In this document: one piece after another, positions 19,079 to 26,985 of the stretch
Layout of the letters: each line of letters opens with the position of its first letter
Position numbering within the stretch: position 1 is the first letter of the stretch
Assembly (NCBI RefSeq): GCF_001613105.1
Contig: NZ_BDBS01000016.1
Coordinates: 1 to 64,000 of the forward strand
Length of the DNA: 64,000 nt
Direction of reading: 5' to 3'
DNA from: Nocardia pseudobrasiliensis NBRC 108224
GTDB lineage: Bacteria > Actinomycetota > Actinomycetes > Mycobacteriales > Mycobacteriaceae
The notes under the pieces: generated by a model
The model's database searches: none
What the model was told of the DNA's origin: nothing
What the model saw: only the letters and a program-made list of their open reading frames with translations
Translations under genes and position numbers: made by a program

Positions 19079-19564
19079 CTACAGCACCGATTCGATGGCC
19101 GACACCACGGCCGGATCGCTCGGTTCGGTGCGCGGGCGGAATCGGCCGACCACCTTGCCGTCCCGGTCGACGAGGAACTTCTCGAAGTTCCACTGGATAT
19201 CGCCCGCCTCGCCCTCGGCGTCGGCGGTCTGCACCAGCTCCTGGTACAGCGGGTGACGGCCGTCGCCGTTCACCTCGACCTTCTCCAGCAGCGGAAAGTC
19301 CACGCCATAGGTGGTCGAGCAGAACTGCTGGATCTCCTCGGCCGTGCCGGGTTCCTGGCCCATGAACTGATTGCAGGGCACGCCGACCACGCTGAAGCCG
19401 CGCGGTCCGTAGGTCCGCTGCAGTTCCACCAGGCCGGTGTACTGCGGGGTCAGGCCGCACTTGGAGGCCACGTTGACCACCAGCACCGCCTTGTCCCCGG
19501 CCAGATCGCCGAGGGTGGTCGATTCGTCGGAGAGGGTCCGTACGGGAATGTCGCGAATGCTCAC
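19079..19564 (-). CDS. Glutathione peroxidase family (thiol peroxidase-like)
   Basis: A 161-residue GPx-fold protein with peroxidatic Cys36 in NVASKCGLTPQY, the family GVPCNQFMGQEPG with Gln, and WNFEKFLVDRDG. A cysteine replaces selenocysteine, and bacterial members usually use thioredoxin or mycothiol-linked donors. The second Cys region EEIQQFCSTTYGV fits a 2-Cys mechanism. It is convergent with cyp51, with no bases between the two stops. Confidence 0.93.
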   Translation of the reverse strand: MSIRDIPVRTLSDESTTLGDLAGDKAVLVVNVASKCGLTPQYTGLVELQRTYGPRGFSVVGVPCNQFMGQEPGTAEEIQQFCSTTYGVDFPLLEKVEVNGDGRHPLYQELVQTADAEGEAGDIQWNFEKFLVDRDGKVVGRFRPRTEPSDPAVVSAIESVL

Positions 19565-19629
19565 GGGCCGATCATAGGACGACCCGGCGCGTCGGATCGG
19601 TTGTGCGAAACGACGAACTACGACCGAAC

Positions 19630-19643
19630 TGTAACGGGTTCTA
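19630..19643 (+). promoter_or_regulatory. KstR-like operator 1 of the GMC oxidoreductase gene
   Basis: TGTAACGGGTTCTA matches TnnAACnnGTTnnA at every fixed position. It lies 120 bp upstream of the GMC oxidoreductase start and 66 bp upstream of the stop-distal side of the glutathione peroxidase gene, so it could affect either. Confidence 0.5.
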
Positions 19644-19708
19644 CTGATGGTCTCGCAGCTCGGAGCGCCATGTCGAACAAGAAGCGGCGTTCACATCTTC
19701 ACCCAGAT

Positions 19709-19722
19709 TAGAACTTGTTCTA
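19709..19722 (+). promoter_or_regulatory. KstR-like operator 2 of the GMC oxidoreductase gene
   Basis: TAGAACTTGTTCTA has perfect TAGAAC/GTTCTA arms and matches the KstR pattern fully. It is 41 bp upstream of the GMC oxidoreductase ATG, where a repressor would block transcription. Two full matches in one short intergenic region make chance unlikely. Confidence 0.65.
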
Positions 19723-19762
19723 CAGTGTGTCCGGGACCACTTCGAAGATGAGGTAAGCGAAT

Positions 19763-21388
19763 ATGACCGACCGCATCGCGGACACCAGCGAGGCCGATTA
19801 CATCGTCGTGGGCGCGGGCAGCGCCGGTGCCACCGTCGCGGGACGGCTCGTCGAACACGGCGCGAGCGTCATTCTGATCGAGGCGGGGCGCAAGGACGAC
19901 ACTCGACTGGTGACCGTGCCCGGCATGATCACGATGGTGCATACGGTCCCGCAGCTGAAGAAGCGCGTGACCTGGAAGCAGTTCTCCACACCGCAGAAAC
20001 ATGCCAACAATCGGCTGATTCCGATGACCCGCGGCAAGGTGCTCGGCGGCTCGTCCTCGGTCAACGGCATGCTTTTCGTGCGCGGCAACCGGGCCAATTT
20101 CGACTCCTGGGCCGCCGAGGGCTGCACGGGCTGGGGCTATGAGGACATCCTGCCCGCCTACAAGCGACTGGAGAACTGGGAGGGCGGGGCCAGCGACTTG
20201 CGCGGCGCCGGCGGACCGATCGAGGTCACCCGCCAGCGCGAGCTCACGCCGATCGCCCAGGAGTTCATGGAGGCCGCCGCGGCAAGTCTGGGGGTGCCCA
20301 AGATCGCCGACTACAACGGCGAATCCCAGGAGGGCATCAGCATTTTCCAGCAGAGCGTGCGGGACGGTCTGCGCTACAGCTCGTCTCGCGGTTTCATTAC
20401 CAATCGGCCCGATTCCGGGCTGAAGGTGCTGACCGGCGCGCACGCCGCGCGGGTGGTGATCGACAACGGGCGCGCGACCGGGGTCGAGGTGATCGAGAAG
20501 TCCGGGCGGCGAATCATCCGCGCGGCCAAGGAGGTCGTGGTGTCGGCCGGTGTGATCGGTTCGGCGCAGTTGCTGATGCTGTCGGGTGTGGGTCCGGCGA
20601 GTCAGCTGCGCGAGCTCGGGATCGATGTCCAGACCGATCTGCCGGTGGGGCAGAACCTGCACGACCACCTGTTCGTGCCGATGACCTTCCTGTCGAAGAA
20701 GGCCGTACATCGCGGTATCCCTTCGCATTTCGCGGCCGGGCTCGTACGCGAGCTGGCTCGGCCGGGCAGCTCGTGGTTCGGGCGCACCGTCTTCGAGGCC
20801 GTCGGCTTCGTGAAAACCTCGTTCGCGCAGGATATTCCGGATATGCAGATCCACACCCTGCCGTGGAACTATCCGGTGCCCAACCAGGACGAGGACAAAC
20901 TGCATCTCGTGGACCGACGGGCCGGTTTCACCATCTTCCCGACGCTCATCTATCCCAAGAGCCGCGGTGAACTGCGCTTGGCCTCGGCCGATCCGTACGA
21001 TTCCCCGCTGATCGATCCGGGCTACCTGTCCGATCCGGCCGATACCGAATTCCTCGTCGAGGGCATCCGCATGATCCGCGAGATCATGTCGCACTCCTCG
21101 GTCGCGGGCGACGTCACCGAGGAATTCACCCCCGGTCCCGCCCTGCGCGACGAAACCGCCCTGCGCCGCGAACTGCCCAACCGCGTCCACTCGGTATACC
21201 ACCCGGTCGGCACGTGCCGCATGGGCGTCGACGAACGAGCCGTCGTCGACCCGCAACTCCGCGTCCGCGGCATCGAAAACCTCCGCGTAGCCGACGCCTC
21301 GATCATGCCGAGCATCACCGGCGGCAATACCAACGCGCCCTGCTACATGATCGGCGAGAAGGCGGCCGAGCTGATCACGACCGGGTAG
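19763..21388 (+). CDS. GMC-family FAD oxidoreductase
   Basis: A 541-residue glucose-methanol-choline oxidoreductase. The FAD motif VVGAGSAGATVAGRL is near residue 15, GGSSSVNGMLFVRGN near 93, and the C-terminal His/Asn pair lies in HSVYHPVGTCRMG and SITGGNTNAPCYMIGEKAAE. It would oxidise an alcohol. Two KstR-like operators upstream suggest a role in sterol or lipid catabolism, and it may act on a hydroxylated side chain. There is no signal peptide, so it is cytosolic, unlike the cholesterol oxidase at 36-38 kb. Confidence 0.92.
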   Translation: MTDRIADTSEADYIVVGAGSAGATVAGRLVEHGASVILIEAGRKDDTRLVTVPGMITMVHTVPQLKKRVTWKQFSTPQKHANNRLIPMTRGKVLGGSSSVNGMLFVRGNRANFDSWAAEGCTGWGYEDILPAYKRLENWEGGASDLRGAGGPIEVTRQRELTPIAQEFMEAAAASLGVPKIADYNGESQEGISIFQQSVRDGLRYSSSRGFITNRPDSGLKVLTGAHAARVVIDNGRATGVEVIEKSGRRIIRAAKEVVVSAGVIGSAQLLMLSGVGPASQLRELGIDVQTDLPVGQNLHDHLFVPMTFLSKKAVHRGIPSHFAAGLVRELARPGSSWFGRTVFEAVGFVKTSFAQDIPDMQIHTLPWNYPVPNQDEDKLHLVDRRAGFTIFPTLIYPKSRGELRLASADPYDSPLIDPGYLSDPADTEFLVEGIRMIREIMSHSSVAGDVTEEFTPGPALRDETALRRELPNRVHSVYHPVGTCRMGVDERAVVDPQLRVRGIENLRVADASIMPSITGGNTNAPCYMIGEKAAELITTG

Positions 21389-21433
21389 TCCCGCCCCCGA
21401 TGGGAGGACGTCCCGGCACGCCCCCTCTTATTT

Positions 21434-21482
21434 CCCCCGCATTTGTTCCCGGCACGCCCTTCGCCGGGAACAAATGCGGGGG
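21434..21482. terminator. Perfect 20-bp hairpin between GMC oxidoreductase and rho2
   Basis: Stem 21434-21453 pairs perfectly with 21463-21482 around a 9-nt loop. The loop-proximal part CCGGCACGCCCTTCGCCGG is a member of the hairpin family also seen at 134-172 and 44650-44670. It follows the GMC oxidoreductase stop by 45 bp. The rest of the 300-bp gap (21483-21690) shows no gene I can support; it ends with CGGAGGGGG before the rho-like start. Confidence 0.75.
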
Positions 21483-21690
21483 ATTGCATGTTGACGGGTA
21501 TGACGCTAACGTTGGCAGCGTTCTTCGACTTGTGGACGCAGGTGGACCAGGTCCCGCCCACGAGGTCTTCATCCCGGTGTTCGGGTAGCAGCAGTGCGTT
21601 GCCGGTTCGACCGGATCCCCATTCGCGGCGCGTATGCCGCGGTCACGGCCGTTCGCCGTACCCACAACTTTTCCCGGAGGGGGAAACATC

Positions 21691-22833
21691 ATGCAAGACA
21701 AGACAATTCAAGGCAAGGCCGGTGCGGAGACGGCCGTCACCGGCATACTCGAGATCTCCGACAACCACGCGACGCTGCGGACCGACGGCTATCTGCCCGG
21801 ACCGCGCGACGCGCATGTGCCGCCGCGCCTGGTGCGCGAATACGGCCTGCGCCCAGGCGATGCCGTGACCGGCGCGGCCGGAGCCAAACGGGAGGGCGTG
21901 AAGTTCGCCCCGCTGGTCCGGATCGACACCGTCAACGGCCTGCCGCCCGAACAGGCCCGTAAGCGACCGCATTTCGCCGATCTCGTCCCGATCTATCCGA
22001 ACGATCGACTGCGATTGGAAACCGAACAGCACGAAATGACCACGCGCATCACCGATCTGGCGATGCCGCTAGGCAAGGGTCAACGCGCGCTGATCGTCGC
22101 ACCGCCCAAGGCGGGCAAAACCTCTGTGCTGCAGTCGATCGCGCACGGCATCGCCAAGAACCACCCGGAATGTCAGCTCATGCTGGTCCTGGTCGGCGAA
22201 CGCCCCGAGGAGGTCACCGACCTCGCCCGCGCCGTCCCGGCCGATATCGCCGCCGCCACCTTCGACCGCCCGCCGCGCGAACACGTCGCGGTCGCCGAAC
22301 TGGCCATCGAACATGCCAAGCGCCTGGTCGAAATGGGCCGCGACGTGGTGGTATTGCTCGATTCGCTGACCCGCCTGGCCCGCGCCTACAACCTGGCCGC
22401 CCCGGCCTCGGGTCGCATTCTGTCCGGCGGCGTGGACGCCGCCGCGCTGGCCCCGCCGAAGAAGTTCCTCGGCGCGGCCCGCAATATCGAGGGCGGCGGA
22501 TCGCTCACCATCGTCGCCACCGTCCTGGTCGAAACCGGTTCTGTCGCCGATTCGGTGATCTTCGAGGAGTACAAGGGCACCGGCAACGCCGAACTCAAAC
22601 TCGATCGCCAGATCGCCGACAGCCGCATCTTCCCGGCCGTGGACATCAACCGTTCCAGCACCCGGCGCGACGAGTTGCTGCTGGACCCCGCGGAACTGGC
22701 CGCCGTCGAATCCATGCGCCGCACACTGGCCGGGCGCGAACCGCGCCAGGCCGTCGAACTATTGCTGACCGGATTGCGCGGCACCCAGACCAACGCCGAA
22801 TTCCTGCGCAATATCCGCACCGCGGGCCGCTGA
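21691..22833 (+). CDS. Compact Rho-like transcription termination factor (second Rho)
   Basis: A 380-residue Rho ATPase. It has an OB/cold-shock RNA-binding domain (about residues 15-85: GILEISDNHATLRTDGYLPG, LVRIDTVNG), Walker A at 137-144 (PPKAGKTS), Walker B/VLLDSLTRLARAYN, and the R-loop region GTGNAELKLDRQIADSR with DINRSSTRRDELL. It lacks both the N-terminal helical bundle of E. coli Rho and the long Arg/Asp-rich insertion of actinobacterial housekeeping Rho, which normally sits beside thrB. It is therefore probably a paralogue. The ATG at 21691 follows CGGAGGGGG. All residues for RNA-stimulated ATPase appear present. Confidence 0.88.
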   Translation: MQDKTIQGKAGAETAVTGILEISDNHATLRTDGYLPGPRDAHVPPRLVREYGLRPGDAVTGAAGAKREGVKFAPLVRIDTVNGLPPEQARKRPHFADLVPIYPNDRLRLETEQHEMTTRITDLAMPLGKGQRALIVAPPKAGKTSVLQSIAHGIAKNHPECQLMLVLVGERPEEVTDLARAVPADIAAATFDRPPREHVAVAELAIEHAKRLVEMGRDVVVLLDSLTRLARAYNLAAPASGRILSGGVDAAALAPPKKFLGAARNIEGGGSLTIVATVLVETGSVADSVIFEEYKGTGNAELKLDRQIADSRIFPAVDINRSSTRRDELLLDPAELAAVESMRRTLAGREPRQAVELLLTGLRGTQTNAEFLRNIRTAGR

Positions 22834-22919
22834 CCCGCCCGTCCGGTTCCTCCCGTTACTCTGGTTCGGTGGTCGGCACCGAATGGACCGTGCCGATCAG
22901 GCTCGATCTGGAGGTTTTC

Positions 22920-23555
22920 GTGGGGCGCGAGGAGATGCTGAGGCGGGTACGCGATGCCCTCAAGGCCCTTCCCGACGACGAGCGCACCGTCACGATCGGC
23001 CGGCATCGCCGAGCCGCCACCGAACTGGACCCGGCCGAGCGCGCCGAACTGGTCGAGATGTTCGCCGAGCGGATCAAGAACGACGGCGCCCAGGTTGTCC
23101 GGGTCTCGGAGGAGACGATCCCCGACGCCGTCACCGAGGCGCTGACCACCCACGACGTCGGCTCGGTCGCCGTGCCCGAGGGCCTGCGATCGGAATGGCT
23201 CAGCGCCTGGGCCGAATCCGACGGACATCGCATCGTGTCCGACCATCTCCTGGCCGCCGCCGAGACGCCCGATGCCGTGGTGACCGGCTGCGCGGGCGCG
23301 GTCGTCGAACCGGCGACCGTGGTGCTGGACGGCGGTCCGGGTCAGGGCCGGGCGTCGATGCTGGCCCCCGGCTGCCATATCTGCGTGGTCCGCGCCGCGC
23401 AGATCGAACCGGCCCTGCCCGACGTCCTGGACAAGCTCGACTCCCGGCGACCCATCACCTGGTTCCGCGGACCGGCCGCCGCACCCGACGACGAACTCGT
23501 CCCGGTGCCCGCCGGCCAGGGCCCGCGGCATCTCGTTGTCGTCATCGTCGAATGA
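22920..23555 (+). CDS. LUD-domain protein, LutC/YkgG-like
   Basis: About 211 residues of the LUD fold. The N-terminal REEMLRRVRDALKAL, the central TGCAGAVVEPATVVLD and the C-terminal HICVVRAAQIEPALPDVLDKL plus WFRGPAAAPDDE segment match LutC. LutC is a subunit of the LutABC lactate-oxidising complex, but no LutA or LutB is nearby, so this is an orphan. GTG at 22920 follows GGAGG at 5 nt; a GTG at 22869 is an alternative. It lies 86 bp downstream of the rho-like gene on the same strand. Confidence 0.82.
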   Translation: MGREEMLRRVRDALKALPDDERTVTIGRHRRAATELDPAERAELVEMFAERIKNDGAQVVRVSEETIPDAVTEALTTHDVGSVAVPEGLRSEWLSAWAESDGHRIVSDHLLAAAETPDAVVTGCAGAVVEPATVVLDGGPGQGRASMLAPGCHICVVRAAQIEPALPDVLDKLDSRRPITWFRGPAAAPDDELVPVPAGQGPRHLVVVIVE

Positions 23556-23589
23556 CTGCAAGCGCTCCTTAAGCCCTCGGCAAGTCCGA

Positions 23590-23623
23590 ACGGGCATCCT
23601 GTTCCTATCCGGACGATGCCCGT
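23590..23623 (+). terminator. Hairpin after the LutC-like gene
   Basis: ACGGGCATC (23590-23598) pairs with GATGCCCGT (23615-23623) 34 bp after the stop. The 16-nt loop and missing T-run make it a moderate terminator. The remaining sequence to the next TetR start (23624-23903) holds only the short hydrophobic frame listed separately. Confidence 0.45.
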
Positions 23624-23747
23624 CTACGAGGGGTGGCGGGCGCGTCCGATCCATCGCCCGTTGCCACGTTGTGATCATGCTCTCCGGCGTGACCGGTCAT
23701 CTCGAGGAATGATGGTGACAAGTGCGCCAAGGAGATTGGGAGCGACG

Positions 23748-23807
23748 ATGGAAACCGTGGTCGTCTTCGTATTGGCCTGCCTGCTGTACTGGTGGGGCAT
23801 GCTCTGA
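23748..23807 (+). CDS. Possible 19-residue hydrophobic peptide
   Basis: METVVVFVLACLLYWWGML is one hydrophobic helix with an acidic N-terminus, preceded by GGGAG at 4 nt. Its size and character are those of small membrane peptides, but the frame is too short to rule out chance. It lies in an otherwise gene-free 348-bp gap before a TetR gene. Confidence 0.25.
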   Translation: METVVVFVLACLLYWWGML

Positions 23808-23903
23808 CAGCGACGAATACCTCTCCGGCCCGCACATCGTTCGCGCGGGCGAACAGTGTGCGACGGCCATTATGCTGGCCTGGACAGGAGAGGAGTGACC
23901 GCG

Positions 23904-24635
23904 ATGGTCGCGAAGGCGCAGGAGATTCCGTCGGTCTGGACCCGACCGCAACGCCCCCGGCGCGATACCCCGGCGCTGAGCCGGGAGCAGATCGTCGCCG
24001 AGGCGATCGACCTGCTGGACTCGGAGGGTTTCGAGGCGCTGAGCATGCGCCGACTCGGCACCAAGCTCAATGCCGGGGCGACCTCGCTCTACACCCATGT
24101 CGCCAACAAGGACGAACTGCTCGAGCTGATCATCGATGAGGTGCTCGGCGAGATCACCATTTCCGACGCCCCCGCGCCGGATTGGCGTTCGGCCCTGTTG
24201 CGCCTGGGCCTGGACATCCGGGCCGGACTGCTGCGGCACACCTGGATCACCGGCGTGCTGAGCACCGCCGGGCTGAGCTATCTCGGCCCGAATATGATGC
24301 GCCTGTCGGAGGGTCTGCTGACCATTCTCGAGACCTCCGGATTCGACGAGGAACTCGCCGATCGCGCCACCGATACGATCCTCGGCTTCATCATCGGCTC
24401 CACCTCCACCGAGGCCGCCATGATCACCACCATCGCGCGCAGCGGCCTCGACGAACAGGAGTGGATGCAGCGCCTGATGTCCGCGGGCCGCTCGGCCTCG
24501 AGCCCCTACCCGCGCACCCACAAGCGCTACGCCGCACACGACGCCGGAACCGCGGTCCGCGACCGCGACGCCGACTTCGAATTCGAACTCGCCCTGATCC
24601 TCGACGGCCTGGCGGCCCACCGCCGCGCCGACTGA
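23904..24635 (+). CDS. TetR-family regulator with TetR_C-type ligand domain
   Basis: A 243-residue regulator. After a basic N-terminal arm (RPQRPRRDTPALSREQI) comes the helix-turn-helix LSMRRLGTKLNAGATSLYTHVANKDEL, a sequence pattern close to classical TetR(class B/D)-like proteins. The C-terminal domain is long and ends FELALILDGLAAHRR, as in the TetR_C_1 family. The ATG at 23904 follows AGGAG at 8 nt. Its target is unknown; the gene stands alone and is convergent with the catalase gene. Confidence 0.9.
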   Translation: MVAKAQEIPSVWTRPQRPRRDTPALSREQIVAEAIDLLDSEGFEALSMRRLGTKLNAGATSLYTHVANKDELLELIIDEVLGEITISDAPAPDWRSALLRLGLDIRAGLLRHTWITGVLSTAGLSYLGPNMMRLSEGLLTILETSGFDEELADRATDTILGFIIGSTSTEAAMITTIARSGLDEQEWMQRLMSAGRSASSPYPRTHKRYAAHDAGTAVRDRDADFEFELALILDGLAAHRRAD

Positions 24636-24652
24636 TCCGGCGAAACCAATGA

Positions 24653-24679
24653 GGCCCGCACCGGAATCCGGTGCGGGCC
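24653..24679. terminator. Bidirectional terminator between tetR and catalase genes
   Basis: GGCCCGCACCGG (24653-24664) pairs perfectly with CCGGTGCGGGCC (24668-24679) around AAT, then TT. It serves two convergent genes whose stops are 59 bp apart. Confidence 0.85.
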
Positions 24680-24693
24680 TTCGTCATTGCGGC

Positions 24694-26163
24694 CTACTTG
24701 CCACCGTCGAGTCCGGCGCGGACGCCCTCCTCGATGCGCTTGCCGATCTCCTGGTCAACGTTCTTCCAGTATTCGAAGACACGGCTGAGCACCGGTTCCC
24801 GCACGCCGCCCAGCACGTGGCCGACGACGTTGTTCACCAGACGCTCACGCTGCTCGTCGTTGAGGACATCGCGCACGAGCGTGCCGGGCTGGGCCCAGTC
24901 GCTGTCCTCGCGGTGCTGGATGTAGCCCGCGCGCACCATCTCCGGTTCGAAGTTGTTCCAGGTGGCCTCGTCGGGGGCCTGGGACGGATCGGCGTGCGGG
25001 CCGCCGTAGGAGTTGGGGGCGTAGACGGGAACCTCGGGCGCGTTGAACTCGTATCGCATCGCGCCCTCCTTGGAATAGGTGTTCACCTCCGCGGCGCGTG
25101 GGCGGTTCGGGGGCAGCTGGGCGTAGTTGGCGCCGATGCGGTAGCGATGCGCGTCGGCGTAGGCGAATACACGACCCAGCAGCATCTTGTCCGGCGAGAA
25201 GCCGATGCCCGGAACCACATTCGACGGTTCGAACGCGGCCTGTTCGATCTCGACGAAGTAGTTGCGCGGATTGCGGTTCAGGGTCCAGCGGCCGACCTCG
25301 ATCAGCGGGTAATCCTTCTTGGACCACACCTTGGTCAGGTCGAACGGGTTGAATCGGTAGCTCGCGGCCTCGTCCACCGGCATGACCTGGACGTGGACGG
25401 TCCAGCTCGGGTGGTCGCCGCGCTCGATGGCATCCCACAGATCGCGGCGGTGGAAATCGGCGTCCTCGCCCGCGATCCGGTCGGCCTCGGCCTGGGTCAG
25501 GAACTGCTGGCCCTGATCGGTGCGGAAGTGGTACTTCACCCAGAAGCGCTCACCGGCGGCGTTGATCCACTGATAGGTGTGCGAGCCGTAGCCGTTCATA
25601 TGCCGGTAGGTCTTCGGGATGCCCCGATCGCCCATGAGCCAGGTCACCTGATGCGCGGACTCGGGGCGCAGCGTCCAGAAGTCCCACTGCATATTGTGAT
25701 CGCGAAGTCCGTTGCCCGGCAGACGCTTCTGCGAGCGGATGAAGTCGGGGAATTTGATCGGATCCTTGATGAAGAATACCGGGGTGTTGTTGCCGACGAG
25801 GTCGTAGTTGCCGTCCTCGGTGTAGAACTTCACCGCGAAGCCGCGCGGATCGCGCCAGGTGTCGGGGCTACCCTGCTCGCCGGCGACCGTGGAGAAGCGC
25901 ACCAGCGATTCGGTCCGCGCACCCGGCTGGAACAGCTTGGCCTTGGTGAAGCGGCTGACGTCGTTGGTCACGACGAGTTCGCCGTACGCGCCCGCACCCT
26001 TGGCATGCACGATCCGCTCCGGCACGCGCTCCCGGTTGAACTGGGCGAGCTTCTCGATCAGGTAGTGGTCGTGCAGCAGGATCGGGCCCTCGGTGCCCGC
26101 GGTCAGCGACTCGTTGTCGCTGGCGACCGGCGTACCGGTGTTGGTGGTGGTCGGCTTGGTCAT
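24694..26163 (-). CDS. katA: Monofunctional heme catalase (small-subunit type)
   Basis: A 489-residue catalase converting hydrogen peroxide to water and oxygen. The distal His53 ([12 protein letters not shown]), the [20 protein letters not shown] block, the distal Asn in [10 protein letters not shown] and the proximal heme-Tyr region [14 protein letters not shown] are all present. The length fits the small-subunit clade that binds NADPH. It follows a Fur-family gene by 77 bp on the same strand, the usual redox-controlled arrangement. It is called katA by family; other names are in use. Confidence 0.96.
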   Translation of the reverse strand: MTKPTTTNTGTPVASDNESLTAGTEGPILLHDHYLIEKLAQFNRERVPERIVHAKGAGAYGELVVTNDVSRFTKAKLFQPGARTESLVRFSTVAGEQGSPDTWRDPRGFAVKFYTEDGNYDLVGNNTPVFFIKDPIKFPDFIRSQKRLPGNGLRDHNMQWDFWTLRPESAHQVTWLMGDRGIPKTYRHMNGYGSHTYQWINAAGERFWVKYHFRTDQGQQFLTQAEADRIAGEDADFHRRDLWDAIERGDHPSWTVHVQVMPVDEAASYRFNPFDLTKVWSKKDYPLIEVGRWTLNRNPRNYFVEIEQAAFEPSNVVPGIGFSPDKMLLGRVFAYADAHRYRIGANYAQLPPNRPRAAEVNTYSKEGAMRYEFNAPEVPVYAPNSYGGPHADPSQAPDEATWNNFEPEMVRAGYIQHREDSDWAQPGTLVRDVLNDEQRERLVNNVVGHVLGGVREPVLSRVFEYWKNVDQEIGKRIEEGVRAGLDGGK

Positions 26164-26240
26164 GAATGGCCTCCTCGAGGGTCGACGACTTCCCCCGGGG
26201 TATGGGCTGCCCCCGGGTCGAGATGAGATGGTCCGTCCGG

Positions 26241-26684
26241 TCAGGTGGACGGAATGGCGCTGCTACCGAGGCAATCCGGGCACATGCCCCAATAGACGAC
26301 CTCGGCCTCGTCGATCGCGAAACCGTGCGCGTCCGACGGATCGAGACAGGGAGCATGTCCCACGGCACAGTCCACGTCCACGACCGTGCCGCAGTTCCTG
26401 CACACCAGGTGGTGATGGTTGTCACCGGTCCGCGCCTCGTACAGCGCGGCGGAACCGGCCGGTTCGATCCGGCGCAGCAGTCCGGCGTTCACACAGGCCC
26501 GCAGTACGTCGTACACGGCCTGGGTGGATACCGAGCCCAGTCTGCCCCGCACCGCGGCGGCCACCCGGTCGGCATCCGAATGCGGTTGGGCCGCAACCAC
26601 ATCCAGCACTGCCACCCGCGGGGCGGTGACCCGCAGTCCGGCCGCGCGCAGTCGCTGCCGCGGGTCGAAGGCGTCGGTGTGCAT
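26241..26684 (-). CDS. furA: Fur-family peroxide/iron repressor (FurA/CatR-like)
   Basis: A 147-residue Fur protein. The winged-helix domain ([26 protein letters not shown]) is followed by the metal site [10 protein letters not shown] and a second MCPDCLG pair. Members placed before catalase genes sense peroxide or iron and repress the operon and themselves. A FurA-box match lies 23 bp upstream of the start. FurA-like is the best name; a CatR-type role is equivalent here. Confidence 0.93.
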   Translation of the reverse strand: MHTDAFDPRQRLRAAGLRVTAPRVAVLDVVAAQPHSDADRVAAAVRGRLGSVSTQAVYDVLRACVNAGLLRRIEPAGSAALYEARTGDNHHHLVCRNCGTVVDVDCAVGHAPCLDPSDAHGFAIDEAEVVYWGMCPDCLGSSAIPST

Positions 26685-26706
26685 GAACCCCAGTTTGCCC
26701 CTTTTT

Positions 26707-26720
26707 TGGAATAAGTCAAG
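26707..26720 (-). promoter_or_regulatory. FurA box overlapping the -35 of the fur-kat operon
   Basis: The minus strand reads CTTGACTTATTCCA, identical in pattern to the mycobacterial FurA box CTTGACTnATTCCA as I remember it, with TTGACT serving as -35. It lies 23-36 bp upstream of the fur start codon, which argues for autoregulation. Confidence 0.75.
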
Positions 26721-26892
26721 AAAAGACCCGTGGAATAGATCCCCACCCCGCCCTGTTGAACCGGACTGCCGACGTCGGGACAGCCCCGGGCCTCACCCTT
26801 TGTCGCTTCGAGCGACCACTCGCCGAGAGGCGCTTGTTGGGCGTCGGCGGCCCCCGGGCGGCGGAGCCCCATTGCCTCCGCGCCCGGATCGA

Positions 26893-26917
26893 CGCCGCCA
26901 GGTTCGACCTGGCGGCG
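26893..26917. terminator. Hairpin in the fur / serine-hydrolase intergenic region
   Basis: CGCCGCCAGG (26893-26902) pairs with CCTGGCGGCG (26908-26917) around TTCGA, then TT. It sits in a 301-bp gap (26685-26985) that otherwise holds only the FurA box and no supportable gene. Its purpose between two divergent genes is unclear; a short stable RNA transcribed rightward is one possibility. Confidence 0.5.
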
Positions 26918-26985
26918 TTCGCGCATTTCGTTGGGGGCCTGGCGTGTTGGGGAGTTTCCCGGTCGGGCCGGGTTAGCCTGCTCTC

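Noticed and set aside
22920..23555. Lactate utilisation operon (LutABC)
   Set aside because: Only a LutC-like gene is present; no iron-sulfur LutA or LutB partner lies within the window.
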